Source: Flaccisagitta enflata
Taxonomy: Eukaryota > Chaetognatha > Sagittoidea > Aphragmophora
DNA length: 64,000 nt
NCBI GenBank assembly: GCA_965153355.1
Contig: OZ231126.1
Span: 57,784,001 to 57,848,000 of the forward strand
Reading direction: 5' to 3'
Positions 43,100-55,111 of the stretch are shown here, one piece after another. Positions within the stretch are counted from its first letter, which is position 1. Every line of letters starts with the position of its first letter. The position numbers and the translations under genes are program-made. The notes under the pieces are model-generated. The model did no database searches and had not been told where the DNA came from. It saw only the letters and a program-made list of their open reading frames with translations.

Positions 43100-43800
43100 C
43101 GTTTTAACCTGCCACCAGCTGATTAATCATGAGTGAAGGCCTCGTCCATCATCATCACATAAAAATGTGTTTGACTCGACTACAGTTACATCTTTTATTT
43201 CTTTTCAGTCGCGGGCTGGTGACATTTGTTCGGTCCGTCTGTCTGACTGTCGGAATAAAATGATACAGGCGAGCTAGGCTTTTCTCATTTCTGACCAACT
43301 GCATCCGAAACGGAAAAGATTATTGCAGCATCCGCTTTGTACAATGTGCAACCAAGTTTCCAAGCTTGCTCTCAAGTTTTCACATTTCAGAGGCTCAAAG
43401 TGGAATTTGAAAAAAAATATATGCCTGGATGAAAAAAAAACTGGTATCTACCCAACATGTGAACCGCTCCTAAAGTGAGAAAATTGTTTAATAAAGTTAG
43501 TTGACCAAAGATGGTGGTTCTCGTCTTCCATTTTGGGCCTTGCGCCTTAGTCCTTGCATCCATTCAAGTCTATGAGACGGTCAAGGCTAAGCTACAACGC
43601 TTTTCATAGGAAAATTAAAGAAAAAGAAAATAATGATTAATTTATTTTGCCAAATATATTTACGTGTTTTTTTTAACAGAAAAGGTTAATTTTTTTCACA
43701 GAAAAAGTTCGAAAAGGTCGCAAAACGGAAGTAGATTTATTACGAAATTCAATCATCGTATGACGAGATTGAGGTGGACGTGATGATGCTTTTATGAGAT
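43100..43800. other. Intergenic
   Basis: Nothing recognised apart from a short GTCGCGGGCTGGTGAC trace of the hairpin family at about 43208. Confidence 0.4.
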
Positions 43801-43801
43801 A

Positions 43802-44063
43802 GGGCGTGTTTCTGGTGACAAACAAAAACGCGTTCCCTCCCGTGAAACGCGATAACAGCGTGATCACATTAAAGATTTTCAACAGTCCCACAAGGGAGTG
43901 AGCGAAGTGAGTGAGCAAGCCCGTGAACAGAGCGAGCGAGCAAAGCGAGCGTAGCGAAGCGGAGGGCTGCGGAGCGAGTGAGCGGTGCGAGCGAACGAAC
44001 GAACGTAGCGAGCGACCGAGTGGCCCTTTCAAAACGCGACCGTCTTTGACTCGAAACGCCCCC
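43802..44063 (+). mobile_element. GAGCGA-rich short element, copy 4
   Basis: GGGCGTGTTTCTGGTGACAA .. GACTCGAAACGCCCC, flanked by ATA on both sides (43799-43801, 44064-44066). Confidence 0.75.
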
Positions 44064-44093
44064 ATAGTTCGTAATATCCCACGTGATAGTGTA

Positions 44094-44334
44094 AACAAGT
44101 GACGCGGGGTCACAATATCATTGCGGATGGGTGGGCAGGTATATCCAACCCCCATCCACACCCCATGCCCCCCCCCCCCACCAACACACATACCCAAAAA
44201 AAACATCTGAAACGCTTGTTTTTCCACTTTTTGATTTGTGCGTAACGGACGAAACGACGGACCGAAAGACGGACGAATGGACGGACGGACGGACAAAGTC
44301 TCTTATTCATAGAGTTGCGTGTCCGCAAATAAAA
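44094..44334 (+). mobile_element. Terminal-hairpin element, GTGAC type
   Basis: AACAAGTGACGCGGGGTCAC, GCGGATGGGTGGGCAGG, (GGAC)n, ATAGAGTTGCGTGTCCGCAA. Confidence 0.75.
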
Positions 44335-44547
44335 GAAAATGTCGAAACTCCATAAGCAGACTTTTCCGAATTTGTGAAAGGGAATATCAAAAGAAGATCT
44401 CGATTTCATTTTGTTATGTTATAGATGGATTTTCCAGAGCAACATATGAAGCCAGACAAATTACACATACAAAATGACAAGAGAAATCTACGGACCTACC
44501 TAATCATCAAAAATTTGCATGTATGCTATTTCCATTTCCTAAAGAAA

Positions 44548-44592
44548 AGAGAAGAAGAAGAAAAAGAAAGAAAAAAAGAAAGAAAGAAAAAA

Positions 44593-44666
<74 letters not shown>

Positions 44667-44712
44667 AAAAAAAGAAAGAAAGAAAGAAAGAACGAAATAA
44701 AGAAACAAAGAA

Positions 44713-44759
<47 letters not shown>

Positions 44760-44795
44760 GAGAAAGAAAGAAAGAATGAAAGAAAGAAAGAAAGG
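44548..44795. repeat. (GAAA)n(CAGA)n microsatellite
   Basis: AAAG tract, then (ACAG)n at 44713-44758, then AAAG again. Confidence 0.95.
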
Positions 44796-44799
44796 ACCA

Positions 44800-44875
44800 G
44801 CAAACGAACTCACGGACTGGCGGACGGACGGTCGGACATAGTCTTTCAAAGAGTTGCGCGTCCGCAACTAAAACA
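44800..44875 (+). mobile_element. Terminal-hairpin element fragment
   Basis: GGCGGACGGACGGTCGGACA, CAAAGAGTTGCGCGTCCGCA then ACTAAAA. Confidence 0.55.
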
Positions 44876-45119
44876 GAGAGAAAGAGAAGATAAAAGATTT
44901 CGAAAATCAATTGGCCGTCGCTTCTTCAGCGCCTGCAGTACTGATGTGGTTTTTAACGGTATGGGACAAGGGAAAGGATATTTCTCCAAACCCTTTATGA
45001 TGTTGCCGATAAATTCTTAACTATTTTCATTTTGAGCTTTCAAATAAACCGAATGTATTTTCCTTTACTAGGCTGTTAGACGTTTTTGTTCGGAACCTTT
45101 CTTTTCATCTTTCGACATC

Positions 45120-45285
45120 CGATTCTTCCTCTTCTTCTTCTTCCTCTTCATCCTCTTCTTCTTATCCTTCTTCTTCTTCTTCGTCTTCTTCTTCTTCTTC
45201 TTCTTCTTCGTCTTCGTCTTCGTCTTCTTCTTCTTCTTCTTCTTCTTCTTCTTCTTCTTCTTCTTCTTCTTTTTCCTCTTCTTTT
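45120..45285. repeat. (CTT)n tract
   Basis: TTC units with CGTCTTCGTC variants, adjoining the left arm of the next foldback element. Confidence 0.92.
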
Positions 45286-45287
45286 TG

Positions 45288-46012
45288 TTTTTGGGCAGCG
45301 GCCCCGAAGGAGACGAAGTCCTGTAGAACACAGGGGGAATCTGTCCGTCCGTCCGTCCGTCCCCCCCCCAGCCCCACCCTCAGGGCTTCGTCTCCTTTGG
45401 GGCCCGAAATCCAAACTGTATGGCCCAAATCCAAGCAAAATGGCCCAAATCCAGCCAAAATGGGCCAAATCCAGGCAAAATGGCCTAAGACCAGGTAAAA
45501 TGGGCCAAATCTGCTAAGAAAACCTGAATTCTGGCCTGTGTTCTAATATCTTGGCCCCTTAAACTTAGATTCTAGCTCCCAAAACCCACATCCAAGCCTT
45601 AGAGACCCAGATCCTGACCTTTGGGACCCAGATTCTGACCTCAAAGACCTAGGTGCTGGCCTTAAAAACCTAAATCCTAACCTCAGAGACCCAAATCCTG
45701 GCCTCAGAAACTGAAATCCTTGCCTCTGAGACCAAGAAATTGGTCTCTGAGACCCAGATTCTGGCCTCAGAGACCCAGATCCTGGCCTGCTCCTCCCTCA
45801 ACTTAACCTACAAACTATACAATAAGGGCAAGGGTACCATTGTCCATATACTGCGTTTTGTCATTTCTCCATGGTATTCAATGAAAATTTGAATTAAAGG
45901 GCATTCCGGACAGAAGGAAAGCAGACAGGACGGACGGACGGATGGACGGACGGACAGATTCCCCCTGTGTTCTACAGGACTTCGTCCCCTTCGGGGCCGC
46001 TGCCCTGCTCCC
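45288..46012. mobile_element. GCCGCTGCCC foldback element with minisatellite core
   Basis: GGGCAGCGGCCCCGAAGGAG .. AACACAGGGGGAATCTGTCC pairs with GGACAGATTCCCCCTGTGTT .. CCTTCGGGGCCGCTGCCC. The core 45400-45790 is ~22 bp units (CAAATCCAGCCAAAATGGGC, later CCAGATCCTGGCCTCAGAGA). Confidence 0.82.
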
Positions 46013-46265
46013 TCTCAACCTTAATCACTTCCTACTCAAGCAGGGCACGGGTACCGCTGACCACTTACTGCCTTTGGGCTGCTATTGTTTTTCTTTTTCT
46101 TTTCCTTCTTCCTCTTCTTTTTGTTTTTCTTTTTCTTTTTCTTCTTCTTCCTCTTCTTCTTTCTCTTTGAGGCCGCTGCCCTGCTCTCACTCCACTTTTT
46201 CAGCAGATCACTCCAAGCGGGGCATCGGGTGCCGCTGACCATGTGCGATCCTTGGATGACTAGTT
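46013..46265. repeat. Conserved tail of the foldback family, duplicated
   Basis: GGGCACGGGTACCGCTGACC at 46043, a CTT-rich stretch at 46085-46165, then GAGGCCGCTGCCCTGCTCTC and GGTGCCGCTGACCATGTGCG, ending TTGGATGACTAGTT. The same tail occurs at 23860-23905 and 30165-30210. Confidence 0.65.
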
Positions 46266-46266
46266 C

Positions 46267-46309
46267 TTTTTAGTCGCGGACTAGCGACTCTATAAGAGGC
46301 TTTGTTCGA
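46267..46309 (+). mobile_element. Terminal-hairpin element, A-type head only
   Basis: TTTTAGTCGCGGACTAGCGA then CTCTATAAGAGGCTTTGTTC, truncated. Confidence 0.6.
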
Positions 46310-46546
46310 CACCACAATACGAAATGACATCAATGGGGCATCGGGAACCGCTGACCATAATGACGCTCGAGCGGCCTGTTTCTATTCCTCCTACTCCTGC
46401 TCCTCTTCCAATTTTCATTCGCGTCCAAGTCGATCAGCGGCGTCTTCTTTTCATCACACCCTCCCCCCCCCCCGCTCCACCACCACAAGTGACCCTCTCT
46501 TGGCTCTCGTCCCCTCATACCCCCCCCCCATACCCCCCTCCGCATT

Positions 46547-46884
46547 GGGGGGGGGTCGGTAACAACGAACTTTGGAAATGCCAGTCGGACATATGGCCAA
46601 AGTGTGCACAATAACAATATATAAACACATGTGAAAGGAAAAAGGGGTAACACCATATCATTTACAGTCGTGCCACACCCCTTATTTACATTGTAATGAA
46701 TAGGGAGAAGGAAGAGGAAGAGGAAGCTCCTATACTTTACAATGGGAAAGGTAGGGTTGGCACGACTGTAAATGATAAAGTCTCATGAACTTTTCCTTTT
46801 AGTTATTAGGTTGATTTGTGATTGCGCACGGTCTGGTGATATGTCCGATTGGCATTTCCAAAGTAGGTTGATATCGACCCCCCC
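46547..46884. mobile_element. MITE with GGGGGTCGGTA inverted ends, copy 2
   Basis: Inverted relative to 597-907. Same TTTGGAAATGCCAGTCGGAC end and inner TACAGTCGTGCCA palindrome. Confidence 0.8.
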
Positions 46885-47529
46885 ACTCCCCATACCTCAA
46901 CGAATCATTTGACAGCGATCGTGACCGATAGCAAAATCCCCAAACAGCCCCTGGCAACTTCATTCATTCTTTCATCACGATTGAGCTTTTTATTAGCAAA
47001 CAACTTTTTAACGTATTATTTTCAACTATCAGCTATCAATCATGCTCTCCATTTTAAAGCAATTGTAAAAAAAACGTAAAAAAACGCTCAAAGCCACCTA
47101 CAGACGACCTCGTCAAGTGAAAGCAAAGTACTAGCGGACCGATTGGTACACCAAAAAAAAAGTAGACAGCCAGAGGAGCTTCTCCACCGACTTGAGTAAA
47201 ATGAGTGCAAACAAATGCGTCATCTACATTTCCTCAAGATCGGTATCTTTTACTCAAACCATCTACAGGTGAAAATATATAAATTTGGAGAAACTCGTAA
47301 CCACCTCGCACCTCCCACACGGGCGCCCTTGAACGAACCCTGATTTCAGACGAGATTCGCGTTAGCCTCACTATTGAATATGATCATGGAAAAAAATTCA
47401 AATAAGATAACACTTATCTTTTAAGCGCTTGGATTACCGTACTTCCAAGTTCTTAACTCGACCCCCTCTAGTCTAGTGGAAGTACGTCCCCATTGCTTTC
47501 CCCCTCATATGCCTTTCCGCTTAGGGATA
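46885..47529. other. Intergenic
   Basis: No exon, repeat family or regulatory site recognised. Confidence 0.4.
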
Positions 47530-48261
47530 CAGTACGATGGGAGCAAAGACGACCTAGACTGGAGGGCAGATCTTAGGTAGCTTAATTGCTTTTCAACTTA
47601 TGATTTGACTTCATCAAAACTTTATTATTTAAGGTTCTAACCTAGCCTATCAGATTACGCTAAAAATTTTATATAATTTTAAAGAAAAAAAATCAGCTCA
47701 ATCGGACTATTTTTATATTTTTTTACAGCTATTTTTCAAACAGAATAATGATGTAAATTGATATCTGGGTAAAGCTTAAAACAGGCATAAAATCTGTAAA
47801 AATGGTCTGATTGAGCTGATTTTTTTTTCTAAACTATGTAAAATTTTCTGCTTGAGCTGATAAGCTAGTTTATAACATTGAAAAATGAAGTCCTGATGAA
47901 GTCAAGTCACAAGTTTAAAGAAAAGAGAAGCAAATATATTCAAGCAATAAAGCAACCTTTAATTAGCATAGATCTCAATTTTTTAGTCGCATGCTTCGCG
48001 ACTCTACACCCCGCTTTGTCGGTCCGTCCGTCGGTCCGTCCGTCGGTCCGTCCGTCCGTCCGTCACACTTTACTTTTTTTGTTTTTTTGCGGTTTTTGGC
48101 CTCACTGCTCCTGCCCAAATGATGCAGTGACCTCAATTATGGCCCCTGCCCACCCGCACACGACTGGGGTAGCCGTGTATCCGGCCTTTTATAAATCAAA
48201 TAAAAATAAGATACCTAAAATCTATCCTCCAGTCTAGGTCGTCTTTGCTCCCATCGTACTC
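47530..48261. mobile_element. TA-flanked Tc1/mariner-type MITE carrying an A-type element
   Basis: Ends CAGTACGATGGGAGCAAAGA (continuing CGACCTAGACTGGAGG) and its reverse complement over 35 of 36 bases, with TA at 47528-47529 and 48262-48263. Confidence 0.87.
47979..48190 (+). mobile_element. Terminal-hairpin element, A type, nested
   Basis: TTTTTAGTCGCATGCTTCGC, ACTCTACACCCCGCTTTGTC, (GGTCCGTCC)n, CTGCCCAAATGATGCAGTG, CCCACCCGCACACGACTGGG and GCCGTGTATCCGGCC. Confidence 0.8.
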
Positions 48262-49100
48262 TACAAAGATGAAAAGATTTTTTTTTTTCATTCAAGAGTT
48301 CATCGACAGAATAAGAGGGCTGAATATCGGATGATGCTGTTATGATAATAGCGTGATACTCGTGCTATTAGCAATTTGATACGATGTATACTATCAGATA
48401 GGGAAATAAAAAACAGGGGATGGGTCTGAGGAAGAAAAATTATGAATTTGATGGGCTAAGCAATTCCACATTGTTACATTAACATGCGTGCACGACGCGA
48501 CGCTGATTGAGACCGTTACAATTGGTTTTACTCAATTTCAAACTGCCTCGGTTTCGAAATTAAAGGGCGAATCGTAAAAAAAGTCTCTAACCATCCGATG
48601 AGGGTTAAAAGAAAACGCAATTACGCCTTACAACCGATTCGAGCTCGAGGAGGAGAAAAGAACAAGACAATTGAAAAGTGATTCAAAATTGACGCGAAAA
48701 GGAAGGCGGTGAAGGTGATGTGTCGAAGGAACATGCCAATTTGCCTGCCGCGGCTCTTCTCTTTCAAGATTATACTTTTGAAAGCCATCATAAGAGATTA
48801 CGTTGAGAGATTCTTAATTTCTGTCCACGAAGCCTTCCATAAAGAAGATTTTCATTCTACAAATGATATGGCGTAGAGAAATGGTACAGGAAAGAGTTAG
48901 ATCATTTCTTGCTGATCCGAGTGTGATGTTTGTTATTCTATGTTATCCACGTACAGAGTCTTAAAGTGCAATCATGCGGCGAAAAACATTTTAACTTTTA
49001 TAATTTATAAAATGATCTCAGATTCAAAATATGTGGTCGAAGAAGTTGCGTTTCGATTTAAAACCCTTTATGCTTTAGTCCCTCCGTGAGCTCACGTGAG
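48262..49100. other. Intergenic
   Basis: No recognised gene. A minus-strand frame from about 48790 (MAFKSIILKEKSRGRQIGMF) is about 50 codons and matches nothing I know. Confidence 0.35.
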
Positions 49101-49111
49101 TCGAGTACGTT

Positions 49112-49255
49112 ATTAGATGCGTCCGTCAGGAACGCATCTCTATAAGGGGGTCTGTCCGTCCGTCCGTCGGCCCGTCCGTCGGTCCGTCCGTCCGTCGGTC
49201 CGTCGGTCGGTCCGTTACGCCTGTGCAAAAACCGCGTTTCTCGGCTGTTTTTGGC
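49112..49255 (+). mobile_element. Terminal-hairpin element, AGATGCGT variant
   Basis: AGATGCGTCCGTCAGGAACGCATCT is an 8-base stem at the head, followed by CTATAAGGGGGTCTGTCC and (GTCCGTCG)n. Confidence 0.7.
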
Positions 49256-49469
49256 CACGGTGAGATTCTACAATGAAACAAATGATCAACCAACATGTTT
49301 TGAAAGTCTTTTCACCCGTCTGTTTGTCCATCTGTCTCTCCATACATATGTCACATGATAAATACACGCTGAGACACAGCCCGGACGCATCGTTGCCCGG
49401 TCGGGCTTGTTCATATACATTCTAACGAATGTCTCACTATGCTATCTCTGGATTTGTCTGTCTGTCTGT

Positions 49470-49558
<89 letters not shown>
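49470..49558. repeat. (CT)n microsatellite
   Basis: Pure CT after a CTGT run. Confidence 0.95.
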
Positions 49559-49561
<3 letters not shown>

Positions 49562-49698
49562 ACAATCTGCGTAAAGCTCGAAGTTGAAAGGTTGCCATAT
49601 GACGATGTTTTGCGCAGTGGACTTCAATTGGAGAGGCAACGACTAGAAATTCGCGCGGCCGCCATTTTCAAACGCAACATTAAGTGTTTAACGGAAAC

Positions 49699-49754
49699 AT
49701 GGTCGTATTATCGTTAAACGGAGAAGATTATCGCCATGCGTTCAAGTCTATCAA
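49699..49754 (+). other. Candidate first coding exon behind a GCCGCCATTTT motif
   Basis: The motif GCCGCCATTTTC at 49659-49670 matches the animal YY1-type core-promoter site. It is followed by ATGGTCGTATTATCG, reading MVVLSLNGEDYRHAFKSI, before a possible GTAACC donor. I found no continuing exon, so this is weak. Confidence 0.2.
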
Positions 49755-50016
49755 GTAACCAAGACAGACGGACGGCGGACCTATGCGAAAAACATTTAGT
49801 GGCTGACACACCCACTATCTAGATAAGTCGGTGCATCTAGTTTAACTAAGGAGAAAGATGAAAAAGAAGCTGGTTCGGGGTTAGAATATCGTCGCGGACA
49901 CAAACTCATACACACACAGGCAAAGACGGACAGACACGCACGCACACACAGGCAGTGGTAGTGAGCTAGCAGCTATCTAGATAAGATGTACGTACTCTCT
50001 GATGTATTTTACACAA

Positions 50017-50146
<130 letters not shown>

Positions 50147-50149
50147 TCA

Positions 50150-50416
50150 ACTTCTGACGAACGAACCGGCGGACCTTCGGACAAATAGACCAACAGACGG
50201 AAAAAGCCTCTCATCAAGTCAGCAACTCGACAAGCCCGACCGAACAGCGGTAGACTTGTGCGATATATCCAGGGATACATGGAGTTACACGGACAAACAG
50301 ACAGACAAACAGGAGGCGCAACGAACATACAAACGGACTGATGGACGGGCCGACAGACGGACGGACGGACCGACCCTCTCATAGAGATACGTTCCTGACG
50401 GACGCATCTTAAAAGA
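50150..50416 (-). mobile_element. Terminal-hairpin elements, AGATGCGT variant, reversed
   Basis: (GGACGGAC)n then CTCTCATAGAGATACGTTCC and TGACGGACGCATCTTAAAA. Another head-like piece is at 50200. Confidence 0.6.
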
Positions 50417-50828
50417 ATAATCAGAATCAGAAGAAGGATGAGAAGAATAAAAAGAAAAAAGAAGAACAAGAAAAAGAAACAGGAAGAAGTAACAAGAATG
50501 AAACGAGAAAGGAGAGAAGGAAAATTCGAAAAGAAACTGACGAATTTTGGAACGGCCTATGAAAACTTTGAACATTGATTGAGTGGCGTGAGGCTTGGAC
50601 GATGATTTTTTCATCCGTCGATTATCAAGTGAAATTCGAAATGACGGCACCTGACAAAGACATCTTTTTTACCCATCTTTTCAAACTTTTAATCTTTAAA
50701 AGATCATCCCTATTTGAATTGAAGTGTTGAACCAAATTCTAAATTACCCTTTTCATGTTTTATTGCGTCTCTAACAATCCCTAAATCGAAAAAAGTTAAC
50801 CAAGTAAGCATACCTAAAATTAAACAAA

Positions 50829-51112
50829 AAACAAGGCGGTATACACGGCAGCATTAGTCGCGGACAGGTGGGAAGGAGCGGACTTTGTTACAGACGGACG
50901 GACCGACGGACCGACGGACCAACCGAAAAGTGGATTATAGAGTCGCGTGTCCGCTAGATTAGGTTCCATATTGCTTATTCAAATCGCGTGTTGGTCGGTC
51001 CGTCCGTCCGTCGTTCCACCCCTCTGTAACATTTTTGAATTCCGAGCGGTTTTTGCAATACTGCTCCTGCCCAACCGTCCACGACTGCATTGCCGTGTAT
51101 CCGGTCTTGTTT
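50829..51112 (+). mobile_element. B-type then A-type terminal-hairpin elements, adjacent
   Basis: AACAAGGCGGTATACACGGC .. GTCGCGTGTCCGC (to about 50957), then GTTGGTCGGTCCGTCCGTCC .. TGCTCCTGCCCAACCGTCCA .. GCCGTGTATCCGGTCTTGTT. Confidence 0.65.
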
Positions 51113-52090
51113 CTTTTGGGATGCTCACAACTCCATCTGAGATGACAAGTCTCCAATTCCCAAACTGGTTTCAAAACACGAGAAATTGTCCTGTACCCTA
51201 TTTTTGGCCGTACCGTATTCCGACTGAATCTGACGCGAAATTGGCGAAGTCTGGGATTTTTTTTCTATCTATCTATCTTGATGCTAAAAAGCCACAAAAA
51301 CTCACTGATTATATATGCTCTCCCCGAAGCTACAGATTCACTGTATCTGTCCATATCCGACGCCCACGTGGTGTTACAGTAGGGCTGACATTGAGCATTT
51401 TGCAATTGATACAAAACCATTAATCATGGGAGACAGATTACTAATCAGTATTTCATTTGTATTTCTTTATGGAAAATTCATTTCAATGAGGGCAATAAAG
51501 AGGCAAGGCATACTTAACTAATGCACACCACGCAAACAAAAACAGACATATACGTAACTACACAAAACAGAACATGGAAAAAAAAACAATTGTAAAGCAA
51601 AGAACAAATGACGCTACTTGACCTTTCAGATTTCAGTTCAGTTTAAAACGACAGACGGAACTTCAATAACTACTATTCATCTCAACTCACTCGTGCAGAA
51701 CGTATATCTGCCAAGTGACGGCTTGTAGATTATCACTAATTGATCAACTCTTTTCATTCACAAGGTCATACCCACATTCCTTCATCTAGTGCTGAATAAA
51801 AATTGATGTACACCACTACGCAACTCTTACAATTCATAATCATATCAATCCAATCATTCTCCAATCGCATTGATGAATGTCTTACAACGACCCCTGTATG
51901 CTTCCAAATTACCCTTATCTACCCCCTCAATCCATACAAAATCAGAGTATAAAAATGTGGAGCTCCATTATTTATCCAACATGTTTGACGCAGATAACGA
52001 TGCAAAGACCCATCCGATGAAGCGCACACGTTGTAGAGAGCCGCAAAATTAACTTTGTTTCAGATGCTGCATGGCCTGTACCTGTGTATT
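51113..52090. other. Intergenic
   Basis: A plus-strand frame at 51123-51260 (LQFPNWFQNTRNCPVPYFWP) is open but unrecognised. No repeats of note. Confidence 0.35.
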
Positions 52091-52094
52091 TGTG

Positions 52095-52098
<4 letters not shown>

Positions 52099-52170
<72 letters not shown>
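52099..52170. repeat. (TG)n microsatellite
   Basis: Pure TG. Confidence 0.95.
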
Positions 52171-52171
<1 letters not shown>

Positions 52172-52409
52172 TGGTGTGTGTCCATATGTTTTCCAATCCG
52201 CATGTCTGTCAGTCAATCTATGTCTCTTATACACATACCATTTGCGTTCATCTTGGTAGAAGGAGTTGGAAGCTCCGCATGATGATATCATATTGCAGTT
52301 GTCTCCATGAAATGCAAATGCCGTCCTGATGATGAAATATTGGAGTGTTAAACCAGCCTAGGCCGCTTCATGTCTGAGTGGTTGTCTTTTTACTGTAGGT
52401 GAAACAATA

Positions 52410-52620
<211 letters not shown>

Positions 52621-52727
52621 TTGTCTATCTAACCATCAGTGAATTTTGAAGAACGATGGTCTTTGAGCTTTGATGTGAATTTCGCAACTAATTCAATGCC
52701 AGTCGCCTTAATCATTGTCTTTTTCAT

Positions 52728-53000
52728 CAGTTATCTTCGCCACGGTTGTCTTCATCACCGTCATCTTCAACACCGTCATCTTCATCGTCGTCGTCTTCAT
52801 CGTCATGGTCTTCATCGTCATCATCGGCGTCGTCGTCTTCATCATCGTCATCTTCATCGTCGTCGTCTTCATCGTCATCGTCTTCATCGGCGTTGTCTTC
52901 ATCCGCGTCGTCTTCATAGTTGTCTTCATCTTTGCTGTCTTCATCACTGTCGTTTTAATCATCGTTTTCATCGTCGTTGTTGTTTTCATCGTCCTCTTTT
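52728..53000. repeat. TTCATCGTCGTC minisatellite
   Basis: GTCTTCATCGTC-based 9-18 bp units. The plus frame reads as His-rich and the minus frame as Met/Lys/Thr-rich. Both are artefacts of the repeat. Confidence 0.88.
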
Positions 53001-53181
53001 TTAATAGCGTCATAGTCTTTCGTCTTTTTTAACAGCGTCATTGTCTTTATCACGTCCAAAAATTGCCAATCAAAAGTAGGGTTGTAACAATCCGCATGCT
53101 GCAAATAAGCGGGGCATCCGGTCCCAGTGTCAGACTTCAATTGTTTTATATACCTAGATATCTTGATAGATAAACACTATT

Positions 53182-53372
53182 TTTTCTTTCATTTATTCTT
53201 TCATTTATTTCTTTCATTTTCATTCTTTCATTTATTTCTTTCATTTCTTTTCTTTCATATTCATTTCTTTCATTTATTTCATTTATTTATTTCATTTATC
53301 TATTTCATACATTTCTTTCATTTACTTCCTTTCATTTACTTTCTTTCATTTACTTTCTTTCATTTACTTAAT
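53182..53372. repeat. TTTCATTTA tandem repeat
   Basis: Mixed TTTCATTTATTTC and TTTCATTTACTTTC units. Confidence 0.88.
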
Positions 53373-53840
53373 TCTAGCCTGAGCGTCCGACTGCGGGCAT
53401 GTAAGCTTAGGTTCCCGATGCCCCTTTCAATATGGCGTCATCGTAGTGAGCGAAAGGCGTTCATTTGAAGGTGAGTGCCGAGTGAGCCTAATAAGAAGGG
53501 ACCATGCCAATTTCTGTTCAGCTGACGCTTGAAATATGTGTTGTGAGGAAGAAGTTTCATCCAGCAAGTGCTCTGAGTCGTCAAATTCATTGATTGGCCG
53601 TCGTTATGTATGCATTGTGTGGAGATTTGTGTGGAAATTTGCGCAAATCTTCCTAAAATATTTTTTGATGATCAAGTCTCTTATTATAAACTTCGGAAGA
53701 AGAAATTTCTGGTTGATAACAGAATCGTCTTCGATAAACCCAGGTTTCTCGGTTTGGAAGTATTGACTGCTGTTTTCTTCAGATGCCTCTCCAACCATCT
53801 CACGACCTTGTTTATTCACTTTTTACTTTTTCTTCTCGTC
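53373..53840. other. Non-repetitive island, possible first exon
   Basis: CAATATGGCGTCATCG at 53430 is YY1-like and a strong donor context AAG/GTGAGT follows at 53471. I cannot build a protein from it. Otherwise nothing is recognised. Confidence 0.2.
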
Positions 53841-53846
53841 TGTCTG

Positions 53847-54138
<292 letters not shown>

Positions 54139-54406
54139 ATTTTATTCTTTTATTCTCTCATTTTTTTCTTTCGTTCTATCTTTCTTTCTTCATTTCTTTC
54201 TATCTTTCTTTCTCGTTCTTTCTCAGACTATCGTTTTAAGTAGGATCGACAAATTGGAGAAAAATTGAAAAAAAAGAAACAAAAGTAAACAATTTGAGCA
54301 TCACGTTTGACTTTGACCTTCCATGGACAAATCATAAATTCTGACGCTAACCAACATCGACCTCATCGATGTTTTTTCATTCAACCCCTATCCTGAAAAA
54401 TAGTTC

Positions 54407-54490
54407 TTTATAGTCGCGTGCTACGCGACTCTAAACCCCGCTTTGTTGGCCCACCCGTCCGCAACTGATGGCCGTGTATCCGGCCTTGTT
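54407..54490 (+). mobile_element. Terminal-hairpin element, minimal A type
   Basis: Only 84 bases: TTTATAGTCGCGTGCTACGC (hairpin), ACCCCGCTTTGTTGGCCC, ACCCGTCCGCAACTG, GGCCGTGTATCCGGCCTTGT. The (GTCC)n core is absent, so this is the smallest intact form. Confidence 0.82.
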
Positions 54491-54867
54491 TATTCATCGA
54501 TTCGAACGTCGGCAAGCTGACTGATAAACAAAGAAATCGAATAACTGATGAATATCGGAAGTCAGATATTCAGATTGCTAAAGAAACAGTCAAAAAGCTC
54601 AAATGAGTGACAGGCAACGATGACCGATGGACGATACCTTCCAAAGGAGAGATGAAAGCGTTTTGAAAATTTTTATTGCGTGATTTTGAATGATTCATCC
54701 GGCAGACGAGATGGGAAAGTCAGACCCCCAAGGTTGGCTAATATTTGTTATATCATGCATCAAGGCCAATAGATGTCGGTCATTTTGTAGATGAAGTATC
54801 GCACTTGAGTTTCCCGAAAATTCCGTCAGAGCAAACATTCAATCGGCGAGTAGATATTAAGCTCTAA

Positions 54868-54970
54868 AACACCCCTAACCCTAACACTAGCCCTAACCCT
54901 AACCTGATCCCTAAGACTATCCCTGACCTTATCCCTAACCCTAACACTAACCCTACCCCTAACCCTAACT
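54868..54970. repeat. Interstitial telomere-like CCCTAA repeat
   Basis: About 100 bases of CCCTAA with CCCTGA, ACTAGC and CCTACC variants. Confidence 0.85.
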
Positions 54971-55111
54971 TGTTACCCGCTTTCGATTGACCGCTAAAAA
55001 CAAAAGACAAAAGGATGCTAACTCTCCTACTACGAGACCTAGATGGGTCCAGTGGATGCGTCCTCTTTCGCTACAAAATATTATATGAGATGAGAGATGA
55101 AGAAGTCAAGA

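Noticed and set aside
50947-51423. 158-residue plus-strand frame
   Set aside because: Its first third lies in an A-type transposable element and the rest matches no family. No splice or promoter support.
52639-53004. His/Arg-rich and Met/Lys/Thr-rich frames
   Set aside because: Both strands are open over a TTCATCGTCGTC minisatellite.
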